Below, piece by piece: positions 26,808 through 34,607 of a DNA stretch of 64,000 bases. The notes below the pieces were generated by a model. It was not told where the DNA came from and did no database searches. It saw only the letters and a program-made list of their open reading frames with translations. The stretch spans positions 108,566-172,565 of the forward strand of contig CAIRDP010000061.1 of NCBI GenBank assembly GCA_903877385.1. The letters run 5' to 3'. The DNA is from an uncultured Bacteroidales bacterium (GTDB lineage: Bacteria > Bacteroidota > Bacteroidia > Bacteroidales > FEN-979). The position numbers and the translations under genes were made by a program. Position 1 is the first letter of the stretch. Every line of letters begins with the position of its first letter.

Positions 26808-27917
26808 ATGGAGAATCAGCGCCTTACATTTTATCAGGAACTCAAAGGGAAAGGAGTTTCCCGCCGGGATTTCATTAAATTCTGCACTACCATGGCAGCC
26901 TTTATGGGCCTGGAAGCAAGTGGTGTCGCCCAAATTGCGAAAGCCTTCGAAACGAAGCCGAGGCTTCCGGTCATCTGGTTTCATTTCCAGGAATGTACTT
27001 GTTGCAGTGAATCTTTCATCAGGGCGTCGCATCCCATCATCGCCGATATAGTGCTTGATAAGATTTCACTCGATTACCAGGAAACACTCATGGCAGCATC
27101 AGGGGCTCCTGCCGAAGCGGCGTATAAGGCTGTTATGGCAAAGTATCCCGGTGAATATATCGTCATGGTTGAAGGCTCCATACCTACCGAAAATGAAGCA
27201 TATTGCTGCATCGGCGGCCGCAGTGCATTGCAGATCCTCCAGGAAGCCGCAAAGAATGCCAAGGCAGTTGTAGCCTGGGGCAACTGCGCTTCTGCCGGAT
27301 GTGTTCAGGCTGCAAGCCCGAACCCCACCGGAGCCAAACCGGTTCATAAGGTCATCAGTGGTAAGCCTGTGATCAATGTGCAGGGTTGCCCGCCGATTGC
27401 CGACGTAATGGCCGGCGTGGTCGTTCACCTCCTGACTTTCGACCGCATTCCCCAGCTTGACGGGATGGGCAGGCCTAAAGCTTTCTATTCAAGAAGGGTT
27501 CACGACACCTGTTACCGCCGCGCCAATTTCGATGCCGGTTTGTTTGTCGAATCGTTCGACGACGAAGGGGCGAAGAGAGGATATTGTCTTTACAAAATGG
27601 GCTGCAAGGGACCGGTTACTTATAACTCCTGCGGCATCATCAAATGGAACGACAGTGTAAGTTATCCCATCCAAAGCGGGCATCCATGTATTGGCTGCGC
27701 CGAAGAAGGGTTCTGGGACAACGGACCGTTCTACAAGCACCTCCCCGAAGTCGCTGGTTTCGGTATTGAAACAACAGCCGACAAAGTCGGGCTGGGGCTG
27801 GGCATAGGAACTGCAGTAGGTATTGCTGCACATGCCATCGTTACCAACGTACGTAAACATAAAGAGATAATCAATGAGCCCGCCGAAGGTTCAGCAGTTG
27901 AAACCAAGAAAGATTAA
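26808..27917 (+). CDS. hyaA: [NiFe] hydrogenase small subunit, O2-tolerant group 1d type
   Basis: 369 residues carrying the three Fe-S clusters that move electrons from the active site to cytochrome b. A Tat signal is visible (SRRDFIKF, Arg19-Arg20), so the folded dimer is exported to the periplasm, and a C-terminal membrane helix lies near residues 327-347. The proximal-cluster region has six cysteines, C63, C65, C66, C160, C165 and C194. The extra two (C65 in ECTCCSES and C165 in GNCASAGC) are the hallmark of the O2-tolerant [4Fe-3S] cluster known from E. coli Hyd-1. Distal-cluster ligands H232, C235, C260 and C266 and medial-cluster C275, C294 and C297 are present. The large-subunit gene follows after 5 bases. 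Confidence 0.95.
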   Translation: MENQRLTFYQELKGKGVSRRDFIKFCTTMAAFMGLEASGVAQIAKAFETKPRLPVIWFHFQECTCCSESFIRASHPIIADIVLDKISLDYQETLMAASGAPAEAAYKAVMAKYPGEYIVMVEGSIPTENEAYCCIGGRSALQILQEAAKNAKAVVAWGNCASAGCVQAASPNPTGAKPVHKVISGKPVINVQGCPPIADVMAGVVVHLLTFDRIPQLDGMGRPKAFYSRRVHDTCYRRANFDAGLFVESFDDEGAKRGYCLYKMGCKGPVTYNSCGIIKWNDSVSYPIQSGHPCIGCAEEGFWDNGPFYKHLPEVAGFGIETTADKVGLGLGIGTAVGIAAHAIVTNVRKHKEIINEPAEGSAVETKKD

Positions 27918-27922
27918 CAGCC

Positions 27923-29641
27923 ATGGCAGAAAGAATCGTAATAGATCCCATCACCCGTATTGAAGGTCACCTTCGGGTTGAAATAGAAGTAAAAGATGGT
28001 AAAGTATCCGACGCATACAGTGCCGGCACCATGGTGCGCGGCATTGAAACCATTCTTAAAGGGCGGGACCCCCGGGATGCATGGGCCTTCGTAGGCCGTG
28101 TATGCGGCGTTTGTACTTCAACACATTCGCTGACCTCGGTCAGGACTGTTGAAAACGCACTTGGAATTGCAGTCCCGCCTAATGCCGAGCTTATCAGGAA
28201 CCTGATGGCAAACGCATTATATATACAGGATCATGTGGTGCATTTTTACCAGCTTCATGCCCTTGACTGGGTGGATGTCGTATCGGCTCTTAAAGCCAAT
28301 CCCGCCGAGGCTTCGAAAATCGCCCAGAGCATTTCCCCCTGGCCGAAGAGTTCGGTAGGCTATTTTACCGATGTTCAGAAACGTTTTCAGAATTTTGTGG
28401 CCAGCGGACAGCTTGGGATTTTCGCCAACGGTTACTGGGGGCATAAAGCCTACAAGCTACCCCCCGAAGTGAACCTTATTGCCGTGGCACATTATCTGGA
28501 AGCCTTACAGTGGCAAAAGGAACTGGTAAAAGTGCATACGGTTTTCGGCGGAAAAAATCCCCACCCGAATTACCTGGTTGGCGGAGTTCCCTGCTCCATC
28601 AATATTGATGAAGCCAATGCCGTAAATGCCGAGCGCCTTGCTTTTGTAGGCCAGCTTTTCCAGGATGCAAAAACTTTTGTCGACCAGGTTTACATCCCCG
28701 ACCTGCTTGCAGTCGCTTCTTTCTATAAAGACTGGGGAGCCATTGGCGGAGGCCTCAAAAATTACCTGGCTTTCGGCGATTTCCCCACCAACGGTTACAA
28801 CAATCCCGACAGTTTCAAAATGCCCCGGGGTGCCATCCTTGGCCGTGACCTGAGCCATATCATGGAAGTGAAAGCCGAAGACCCTGAACAGATCCAGGAA
28901 TACATCAACAATTCATGGTATGAATATTCCAAGGGGAATGATGCAGGTTTGCATCCCTGGGACGGTGAAACCAAATTCAATTATACCGGTCCGAAGCCGC
29001 CATATGAAAACCTTGATTTTTCAAAGAAGTACAGCTGGGTAAAGACCCCGCGATGGAAAGGACATCCCATGGAGGTAGGGCCTCTTGCCAGAACCCTGGT
29101 AGGATATGCATCCGGCCGCGCCGATTATAAAGAAGTGGTTGAATACGCCCTGAAAACCCTGGATGTTCCTGTTGCCGCCCTGTTCTCAACCCTGGGCCGT
29201 ACGGCAGCAAGGGGGCTCGAAACCAAGCTCACCTGCGGATGGGCCCTGGAATTCTACAACCAGCTCCTGGCTAACATCAAGAACGGGGATTCACGCACCC
29301 AGAATAATGTCAAATGGGATCCCGAGACCTGGCCGAAACAGGCGAAAGGTATAGGAATGGTGGAAGCCCCGCGCGGAGCCCTCTCGCATTTCATAGTGAT
29401 CGAGGACAAGAAGATCGCCAACTACCAGCTGGTAGTACCGACCACCTGGAATGCCTCTCCCCGTGACCCGAAAGGACAACGTTCGGCTTATGAAGAATCG
29501 CTTATCGGGACACCGATTGCCGATCCTAAAAACCCCCTTGAAGTTCTTAGGACGATCCATTCATTTGACCCCTGCCTTGCCTGCGCAGTACATCTGTACG
29601 ATGAAAACGGAACTACTATTCATGAGATGAAATCCTATTAA
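27923..29641 (+). CDS. hyaB: [NiFe] hydrogenase large subunit
   Basis: 572 residues holding the NiFe(CN)2CO active site. The N-terminal L1 motif RVCGVCTSTHS has C61 and C64, and the C-terminal L2 motif DPCLACAVH has C551, C554 and H557. The 15 residues after H557 are the extension removed by the maturation protease encoded two genes downstream (30392), which means nickel insertion is checked before export with the Tat-carrying small subunit. The phrase IHSFDPCLACAVH is very close to E. coli HyaB. Together with the small subunit and cytochrome b it oxidises H2 at the periplasmic face and delivers electrons to quinone. Confidence 0.96.
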   Translation: MAERIVIDPITRIEGHLRVEIEVKDGKVSDAYSAGTMVRGIETILKGRDPRDAWAFVGRVCGVCTSTHSLTSVRTVENALGIAVPPNAELIRNLMANALYIQDHVVHFYQLHALDWVDVVSALKANPAEASKIAQSISPWPKSSVGYFTDVQKRFQNFVASGQLGIFANGYWGHKAYKLPPEVNLIAVAHYLEALQWQKELVKVHTVFGGKNPHPNYLVGGVPCSINIDEANAVNAERLAFVGQLFQDAKTFVDQVYIPDLLAVASFYKDWGAIGGGLKNYLAFGDFPTNGYNNPDSFKMPRGAILGRDLSHIMEVKAEDPEQIQEYINNSWYEYSKGNDAGLHPWDGETKFNYTGPKPPYENLDFSKKYSWVKTPRWKGHPMEVGPLARTLVGYASGRADYKEVVEYALKTLDVPVAALFSTLGRTAARGLETKLTCGWALEFYNQLLANIKNGDSRTQNNVKWDPETWPKQAKGIGMVEAPRGALSHFIVIEDKKIANYQLVVPTTWNASPRDPKGQRSAYEESLIGTPIADPKNPLEVLRTIHSFDPCLACAVHLYDENGTTIHEMKSY

Positions 29642-29644
29642 GCC

Positions 29645-30364
29645 ATGAGAAACCGTGCCGTCCCTTTGCGTGAAGTGCATGTTTGGGAGTTGCCTGTCCG
29701 CCTCTACCATTGGATCAATGCGCTTTGTATAGTCTCACTCTGCATCACCGGTTATATTATCGGTAACCCTCCGGCCTTTATGAAAGGAACTGAAGCCTAT
29801 TTCAACTATTGGTTCGGAACAGTGCGTTTTATTCATTTCGTGACAGCTTTTGTGTTTTTCTTCAATTTCATTTTCAGGATTTACTGGGGATTTGTGGGTA
29901 ACGAGTTCTCCCGCTGGTATAACTTTATCCCCCTGAAGCGTTGCCAGTGGAAAGAAATGCTCGAGGTGATCAAGGTGGATGTACTTCAGCTTACCAATAA
30001 AAAAATAGATTCAATAGGGCATAACTCACTGGCCAGTTTCATCTATTTTATTACCTTCCTCATCTTCCTGCTGCAATGCCTCACCGGTTTTGGAATGTAC
30101 TCTGCCATGAGCAGTTCATTCCTGCCAAAGATGTTTGCATGGGTGGTCCCTTTTCTCGGGGGCGACATGCATGTGCGCCAGATTCATCATTTGCTGATGT
30201 GGGGTTTCATTCTGTTTGCTTTTGTGCATATGTACCTGGTATTTTACCATGATTATATCGAACGCCGGGGTGTGACCTCCTCCATGATCGGTGGCTGGAA
30301 ATTCATCGAAGAAGATGTGATCGAACGCCATGATAACAGGACCGAAGAGTGTCCTAAGGATTAA
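29645..30364 (+). CDS. hyaC: Hydrogenase cytochrome b subunit (Ni/Fe-hydrogenase b-type)
   Basis: 239 residues with four membrane helices. Haem-ligand candidates are in VWELPVRLYHWINAL, VRFIHFVTAF and RQIHHLLMWGFILFAFVHMYL, matching HyaC-type diheme cytochromes b. It anchors the hydrogenase dimer and passes electrons to the quinone pool. It starts 3 bases after the large-subunit stop. The C-terminal cytoplasmic tail (GVTSSMIGGWKFIEED) is conserved in this family. Confidence 0.93.
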   Translation: MRNRAVPLREVHVWELPVRLYHWINALCIVSLCITGYIIGNPPAFMKGTEAYFNYWFGTVRFIHFVTAFVFFFNFIFRIYWGFVGNEFSRWYNFIPLKRCQWKEMLEVIKVDVLQLTNKKIDSIGHNSLASFIYFITFLIFLLQCLTGFGMYSAMSSSFLPKMFAWVVPFLGGDMHVRQIHHLLMWGFILFAFVHMYLVFYHDYIERRGVTSSMIGGWKFIEEDVIERHDNRTEECPKD

Positions 30365-30391
30365 TATAACCAAAGTATCAAATTTGCCTGA

Positions 30392-30853
30392 ATGTTAAAC
30401 GATATCCTGGTCCTCGGGATCGGTAATCTTTTGATGAACGACGAAGGCGTGGGGATCCAAGTGGTCAACAGGCTGGAGAAAGAGGGAGGAGTGCCCGGGG
30501 CGGAGCTGATGGACGGAGGCACCGGAGGGTTTCACCTCCTGGGCCATTTACAATCCTATAAGACCATTATTTTCATCGACGCATCCCTCGACGTTTACCC
30601 GGCCGGATATGTGAGGGTTCTGCAGCCGCATTTTGCAAAGGATTTTCCCAGGCAGCTCAGCGCCCATGAGATCGGGCTGAAAGACCTGCTCGATTCGGCC
30701 ATATTGCTGGGAAACATGCCGAAACTTTACCTTGTCGCCATTTCGGTAAAGGATTTCCAGGATATGGGAATGGACCTTTCGGCGGAAGTGGAAGCAGCAG
30801 TGCCTGAAGCCATGAAAAAAGTAAGGGAACTGGTCGGTGAAATTACAGGATAG
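30392..30853 (+). CDS. hyaD: Hydrogenase maturation protease
   Basis: 153 residues of the HyaD/HybD (peptidase M52) family. It has the opening GIGNLLMNDEGVG with the nickel-sensing Glu in DEG, FIDASLD with the second acidic ligand, and SAHE with the third (His). It cuts the C-terminal extension of the large subunit after nickel is inserted. It lies 27 bases after the cytochrome gene as the last gene of the operon. HyaE- and HyaF-like chaperones, which usually accompany O2-tolerant hydrogenases, are not in this cluster. Confidence 0.92.
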   Translation: MLNDILVLGIGNLLMNDEGVGIQVVNRLEKEGGVPGAELMDGGTGGFHLLGHLQSYKTIIFIDASLDVYPAGYVRVLQPHFAKDFPRQLSAHEIGLKDLLDSAILLGNMPKLYLVAISVKDFQDMGMDLSAEVEAAVPEAMKKVRELVGEITG

Positions 30854-30864
30854 GATGTTCAATT

Positions 30865-30912
30865 TACAATGTACAATGTACAATGTACAATGTACAATGT
30901 ACAATGTACAAA
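30865..30912. repeat. TACAATG heptamer tandem repeat
   Basis: Six perfect copies of the 7-base unit TACAATG (30865-30906) and a seventh, imperfect one, between the convergent hyaD and hypB genes. Each junction forms the palindrome TGTACA, so the array can fold on either strand and may work as a poor bidirectional terminator. A shorter, related array is at 50586-50618, also between convergent genes. Confidence 0.85.
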
Positions 30913-30936
30913 TGAAATGGCCCAAATTATAAGCTT

Positions 30937-31836
30937 TCAGGAAATTTTAGACAGCCACTCGTACCATTCCTGCATTCCTTCGCCGGTCCTGGCCGACATC
31001 AGGATGAACTCAAGTTCAGGGTTTAACTGCTTTGCATTAGCCATTGCGTTCTCCACGCTGAAATCCACATACGGCAAAAGGTCCGTTTTATTGATGATGC
31101 AGAGGTGAGACGTCTGGAACATATAAGGATATTTCAAAGGCTTGTCGTCACCTTCGGTCACGCTGATCACCACCACCCGCCTGGTTTCGCCAAGGTCAAA
31201 AAGGGCCGGGCATACCAGGTTGCCCACATTCTCGATAAACAGTATTGAACGGTTTTCGACTTCCAGCTTTTTAAGGGCAAGATGGATCATGTTTGCATCC
31301 AGGTGGCAGCCCGAACCAGTGTTGATCTGTATCGCAGGAGCCCCCGATTTCTCAATCCTTTCGGCATCCCTGGCGGTCTGCTGGTCACCCTCGATCACGA
31401 AGATCTTATGTGTCTGGCGCAGGGCCAGTATGGTTTTTTCAAGAATGCTGGTCTTGCCCGAACCCGGAGAACTCATCATATTAAGGCAAAGCACTTCCTT
31501 CCCTTCAAAATAACCCCTGTTCCTTTCGGCCAGGCGGTTATTCTCTGAAAGTATGTCGATGTTAAGGGCGATCTCTTTTTTCTGCGGATGAGAATGCCCG
31601 TTTGCCTCATCCCCGTGCGAATGAGGGTGTTCATCATGGCCGTGTTCGTGACCATGGTGATGATCGCTCTTTATTTCGCTACTTTCTTCCTGCCCGTGCG
31701 AATGCCAGTGCCCGTCGTGTTCATGCATGTGTTCGTGATGGTTGTGATCATTTTCGCTGTTTCGCCTTTTCGCTGTTTCGCTACTTTCTCTTATGGTGAA
31801 TTCACCGGGTTTTCCGCATCCGCAGGTTTCGCACAT
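30937..31836 (-). CDS. hypB: Hydrogenase nickel incorporation GTPase HypB, His-rich
   Basis: 299 residues. The N-terminal CETCGCGKPG is the high-affinity nickel motif. Residues 25-90 are a histidine-rich stretch (for example HHEHMHEHDGHWHSH) that can store nickel. The GTPase domain follows with P-loop SSPGSGKTS and the base-recognition motif NKTDLL. HypB supplies nickel with HypA to the large subunit. Oddly, residues about 16-27 (SSETAKRRNSEND) are encoded by copies of the TCGCTA/TTTCGCTGT-type repeat that is also found between genes, so the repeat seems to have entered the coding sequence. Last gene of the hypFCDEAB operon, 89 bases after hypA. Confidence 0.94.
   Translation of the reverse strand: MCETCGCGKPGEFTIRESSETAKRRNSENDHNHHEHMHEHDGHWHSHGQEESSEIKSDHHHGHEHGHDEHPHSHGDEANGHSHPQKKEIALNIDILSENNRLAERNRGYFEGKEVLCLNMMSSPGSGKTSILEKTILALRQTHKIFVIEGDQQTARDAERIEKSGAPAIQINTGSGCHLDANMIHLALKKLEVENRSILFIENVGNLVCPALFDLGETRRVVVISVTEGDDKPLKYPYMFQTSHLCIINKTDLLPYVDFSVENAMANAKQLNPELEFILMSARTGEGMQEWYEWLSKIS
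31752..31790 (-). repeat. TAGCGAAA-type repeats inside hypB
   Basis: On the minus strand four consecutive units (tagcgaaa, cagcgaaa, aggcgaaa, cagcgaaa) occur in frame in the hypB linker; a further tagcgaaa is at 31674-31686. They match the intergenic CGCTACCT/CGCTATTT array at 50644-50681. Confidence 0.6.
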
Positions 31837-31886
31837 AGTTTCTTCTTTTTATATCTCCCGGTAAATGCTCCAATCCTTTATGGAGC

Positions 31887-31916
31887 AACCCGGGTCCGGG
31901 GCCCTGCCCCGGGGTT
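31887..31916. repeat. GC-rich palindromic intergenic element, copy 3
   Basis: AACCCGGGTCCGGGGCCCTGCCCCGGGGTT region: a strong GC-rich hairpin between hypA and hypB, inside the operon. Shares TCCGGG and CTGCCCCGG with copies at 17584 and 44005. It could reduce expression of hypB relative to the upstream genes. Confidence 0.55.
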
Positions 31917-31925
31917 AATACCGAT

Positions 31926-32267
31926 TTATTCCCCGGCTATCGATAGCAGCCTGAACTCCTGTCCGCCCCTGATCTCCGAGGGGAAGGAGGCGCAGTTTGG
32001 ACAGCTTTCGAGCCTGTTTTTCATTTCAAATTCCCGATGACAGGCCTGGCATATCCCTGTCCCGGGACTGCGGATCAGGTAAATATCCGCATGATTGAGC
32101 ATGGTGTCATTGATCAGCAGCTCCAGTGCCCACTGGAAAGCATCTGCTTCAACACCGCTCAGGTCGCCCACTTCGATGCGGAGTTCGGTGATCACAACCA
32201 AACCGTTTTTCTTTGCCTGTTCCGTTGCAAGATTGATTACGTCCGTTGCCAGCGAGAGTTCATGCAT
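31926..32267 (-). CDS. hypA: Hydrogenase maturation nickel metallochaperone HypA
   Basis: 113 residues. The invariant MHEL start supplies the nickel-binding His2. The zinc site is formed by CQAC and CPNC in the C-terminal half. HypA receives nickel and hands it to the hydrogenase large subunit together with HypB. It lies 12 bases after hypE in the same operon. Length matches the family. Confidence 0.95.
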   Translation of the reverse strand: MHELSLATDVINLATEQAKKNGLVVITELRIEVGDLSGVEADAFQWALELLINDTMLNHADIYLIRSPGTGICQACHREFEMKNRLESCPNCASFPSEIRGGQEFRLLSIAGE

Positions 32268-32279
32268 CTTCAGGATTTT

Positions 32280-33302
32280 TCAGCAGATACGGGGTAATGG
32301 GTCACCGGTAAGCGAATCGATGATCCTGTTACTCCCGGTTTCGGTTCTCAGCACCACCTTGCCTGGATGTTCGCTTACAATCCTCCCGATAATGGCGCTT
32401 TGTTTTCCAAGTTCGTTTGTTCTCATGATGTCAAGTATTCGCCCGCTTTCCTTCTCAGCGGCTATTATGATGACCTTGCCCTCGTTAGCCACGTAAAGCG
32501 GGTCAAACCCAAGGATCTCACACATGGCCCTCACGCCTTTACCAACGGGCAGGGCGGCTTCATCAAGGCTTATACCGAATTTCTTTGTGGCCGTAAGTTC
32601 GTTCAGAACCGTGGCAACTCCGCCCCGGGTGGGATCCCTCATGAATTTCACCGAAGTGGTATGATCAAGAACCTCCATGATGAGATCGTTGAGGCAGGCG
32701 CAATCCGATTCAACAGGGGTTTTGAAGTTGAACGATTCACGGGCATTCATCACGGCCATGCCATGTTCACCTATAGGCCCATTGATAAGGACCAGGTCCC
32801 CGGGTTTTATGCTTCTGAACTTCCCTGCAATCCGCTTCGCCTTGTCTATCCTTCCTATGCCGGCTGTGTTGATAAAGAGTTTGTCGCATTTGCCCTTGTT
32901 CACTACCTTGGTGTCGCCGGTAACGATAAGTACCCCGGCTTTCTTCGCCTCATTAGCCAGCGATTTCACAATGGTTTCAAGATCCTTCATGGGAAAACCT
33001 TCCTCGATAATGAAGGAAACGCTGATAAAGAGAGGTTCTGCCCCTGAAACGGATAGGTCGTTCACGGTGCCGCAAACCGCCAGTTTGCCGATATTCCCCC
33101 CCGGGAAAAACAGGGGATCGATCACGAATGAATCCGTAGTAAATGCGATCTCGTTTGAATCCACAGGCAAAATAGCCGAATCGCTTTGCTGTTTCAGTAT
33201 TTTATTCCCGAAATGTTTAATGAAAAGGCCGGTAATCAGCTCGTGCATTTTAAGGCCCCCGTTGCCATGGCTCAGCAGTATTTTTTCTTCGGTTCGGCTC
33301 AT
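32280..33302 (-). CDS. hypE: Hydrogenase maturation protein HypE (carbamoyl dehydratase)
   Basis: 340 residues of the PurM-like ATP-binding fold. The opening KILLSHGNGG and the C-terminal end PRIC with its last-residue Cys are diagnostic; HypF carbamoylates this Cys and HypE dehydrates it to the thiocyanate that becomes the CN ligands of the iron. RDPTRGGVATVLNEL is the conserved ATP-binding region. The start overlaps the hypD stop by 4 bases. Confidence 0.96.
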   Translation of the reverse strand: MSRTEEKILLSHGNGGLKMHELITGLFIKHFGNKILKQQSDSAILPVDSNEIAFTTDSFVIDPLFFPGGNIGKLAVCGTVNDLSVSGAEPLFISVSFIIEEGFPMKDLETIVKSLANEAKKAGVLIVTGDTKVVNKGKCDKLFINTAGIGRIDKAKRIAGKFRSIKPGDLVLINGPIGEHGMAVMNARESFNFKTPVESDCACLNDLIMEVLDHTTSVKFMRDPTRGGVATVLNELTATKKFGISLDEAALPVGKGVRAMCEILGFDPLYVANEGKVIIIAAEKESGRILDIMRTNELGKQSAIIGRIVSEHPGKVVLRTETGSNRIIDSLTGDPLPRIC

Positions 33303-34378
33303 GAGCGGTATTTATAATAGGTTGCGCAGGTTCCTTCGCCCGAAACCATACAGGCCCCCACAGGATCCGTTGGCGTGCATTTCTTTCCAAAAAGCCCGCA
33401 TTCCAGCGGAGTTTTCAATCCCCTCAGTATCATCCCGCAGATACATCCTTTTGGTTCGGGGGCAACGGGAACTTCAAGCGGGAACAAGCTCTCCGCGTCA
33501 AATGCTGAAAAGCCGGGCCGTATCTTCAAACCGCTTAAAGGGATAAGCCCGAGCCCCCTCCAGCGGTCATCCTTAAGCTCAAACAATTTATTCAAAAGTT
33601 TTTGAGCTACCTGATTTCCTTCTTCCTTCACCACCCTCTGGTACTGAATTTCAACCCTGGGTTTGCCGGCCTCGAACTGGGCCACAAGCATCAGTATGGA
33701 CTGCATCATATCAACCGGCTCGAAACCCGAAATCACGACCCCCAGCCCGAAGGATCCGGGCAGCTCGGCGTAAATGCCGGTCCCGGTGATAGCGCTTACA
33801 TGGCCCGGAGCAATAAAACCATTGATCTTTACACCATCCTTCACAAGCGCCTTCATCACAGGGGGCATCACTTTATGGGAGCTCAGCACCGAAAAATTCC
33901 GGATGTTTCTTTTCAGGGCCTCCTCAATGGCTGCAGCCGTGAGGGGAGCCGTGGTCTCAAAACCTATGCCGAGGAAGATCACGTTTTTACCCGGGTTCTT
34001 TACCGCAATCTCAAGGGATTCCAGAACCGAATAAACGATGCGGATATCCCGACCCCCTGCTTTCTCTTTTTCCAGTGAAGACGCGGATCCCGGGACCCTT
34101 ATAAGGTCGCCATAGGTCGTGATGATACTGCCGGTTAGTTGACTGTAAGCGATGGCGGTATCGATGAAGTGCTGGCCCGAAACGCAGACAGGGCATCCGG
34201 GTCCCGATAAGAGGTGTACATTCGGGGGGAGAAGCGAATCCAGGCCGAAGCGGTGTATGGCCATGGTGTGGCCACCGCAGACTTCCATCAGGGAGATCTC
34301 TTTTTTGGAGATCTTTTTGATCTCTTCCGAAAGCCCGAGGATCAGGTCTTTTTTCCGGTACTCGTCAATGTATTTCAT
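33299..34378 (-). CDS. hypD: Hydrogenase maturation protein HypD
   Basis: 359 residues. Conserved HypD motifs are EVCGGHTMAIHRFG, GPGCPVCV and GIGFETTAP, which contain the cysteines that act in ligand transfer, and the C-terminal Cys-rich region (CTPTDPVGACMVSGEGTC) binds the [4Fe-4S] cluster. HypD with HypC assembles Fe(CN)2CO. The start overlaps hypC by 14 bases and the stop overlaps hypE by 4 bases. Confidence 0.96.
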   Translation of the reverse strand: MKYIDEYRKKDLILGLSEEIKKISKKEISLMEVCGGHTMAIHRFGLDSLLPPNVHLLSGPGCPVCVSGQHFIDTAIAYSQLTGSIITTYGDLIRVPGSASSLEKEKAGGRDIRIVYSVLESLEIAVKNPGKNVIFLGIGFETTAPLTAAAIEEALKRNIRNFSVLSSHKVMPPVMKALVKDGVKINGFIAPGHVSAITGTGIYAELPGSFGLGVVISGFEPVDMMQSILMLVAQFEAGKPRVEIQYQRVVKEEGNQVAQKLLNKLFELKDDRWRGLGLIPLSGLKIRPGFSAFDAESLFPLEVPVAPEPKGCICGMILRGLKTPLECGLFGKKCTPTDPVGACMVSGEGTCATYYKYRS

Positions 34379-34607
34379 CAGCCTGTCCAGGTTTGAACCC
34401 TTCTACTTCAAGAAGGAGCCGCATGGTTTCCTTTGCTTCCTCCTCATCCACTTTCTGTATGGCAAAACCGGCATGCAGCATCACGTAATCCCCGGCTTTT
34501 ACATCATCGAGAAGAAGCAGGCTGGCATTATATTCAGTGTCCTCTATCATGACCAGGGCCGATGCCCCTTCAACACGAATCACTTTTGCAGGTATGGCTA
34601 AACACAT
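34365..34607 (-). CDS. hypC: Hydrogenase maturation chaperone HypC
   Basis: 80 residues with the invariant N-terminal MCLAIPAKV, whose Cys2 binds the iron centre and the large-subunit precursor. It moves the Fe(CN)2CO unit from HypD to the large subunit. The gene overlaps hypF by 10 bases and hypD by 14 bases, so translation is tightly coupled. Confidence 0.95.
   Translation of the reverse strand: MCLAIPAKVIRVEGASALVMIEDTEYNASLLLLDDVKAGDYVMLHAGFAIQKVDEEEAKETMRLLLEVEGFKPGQADEIH

Noticed and set aside
30865-30912. Looks at first like a CRISPR-type repeat run
   Set aside because: The units are 7 bases with no spacers; it is a simple tandem repeat.
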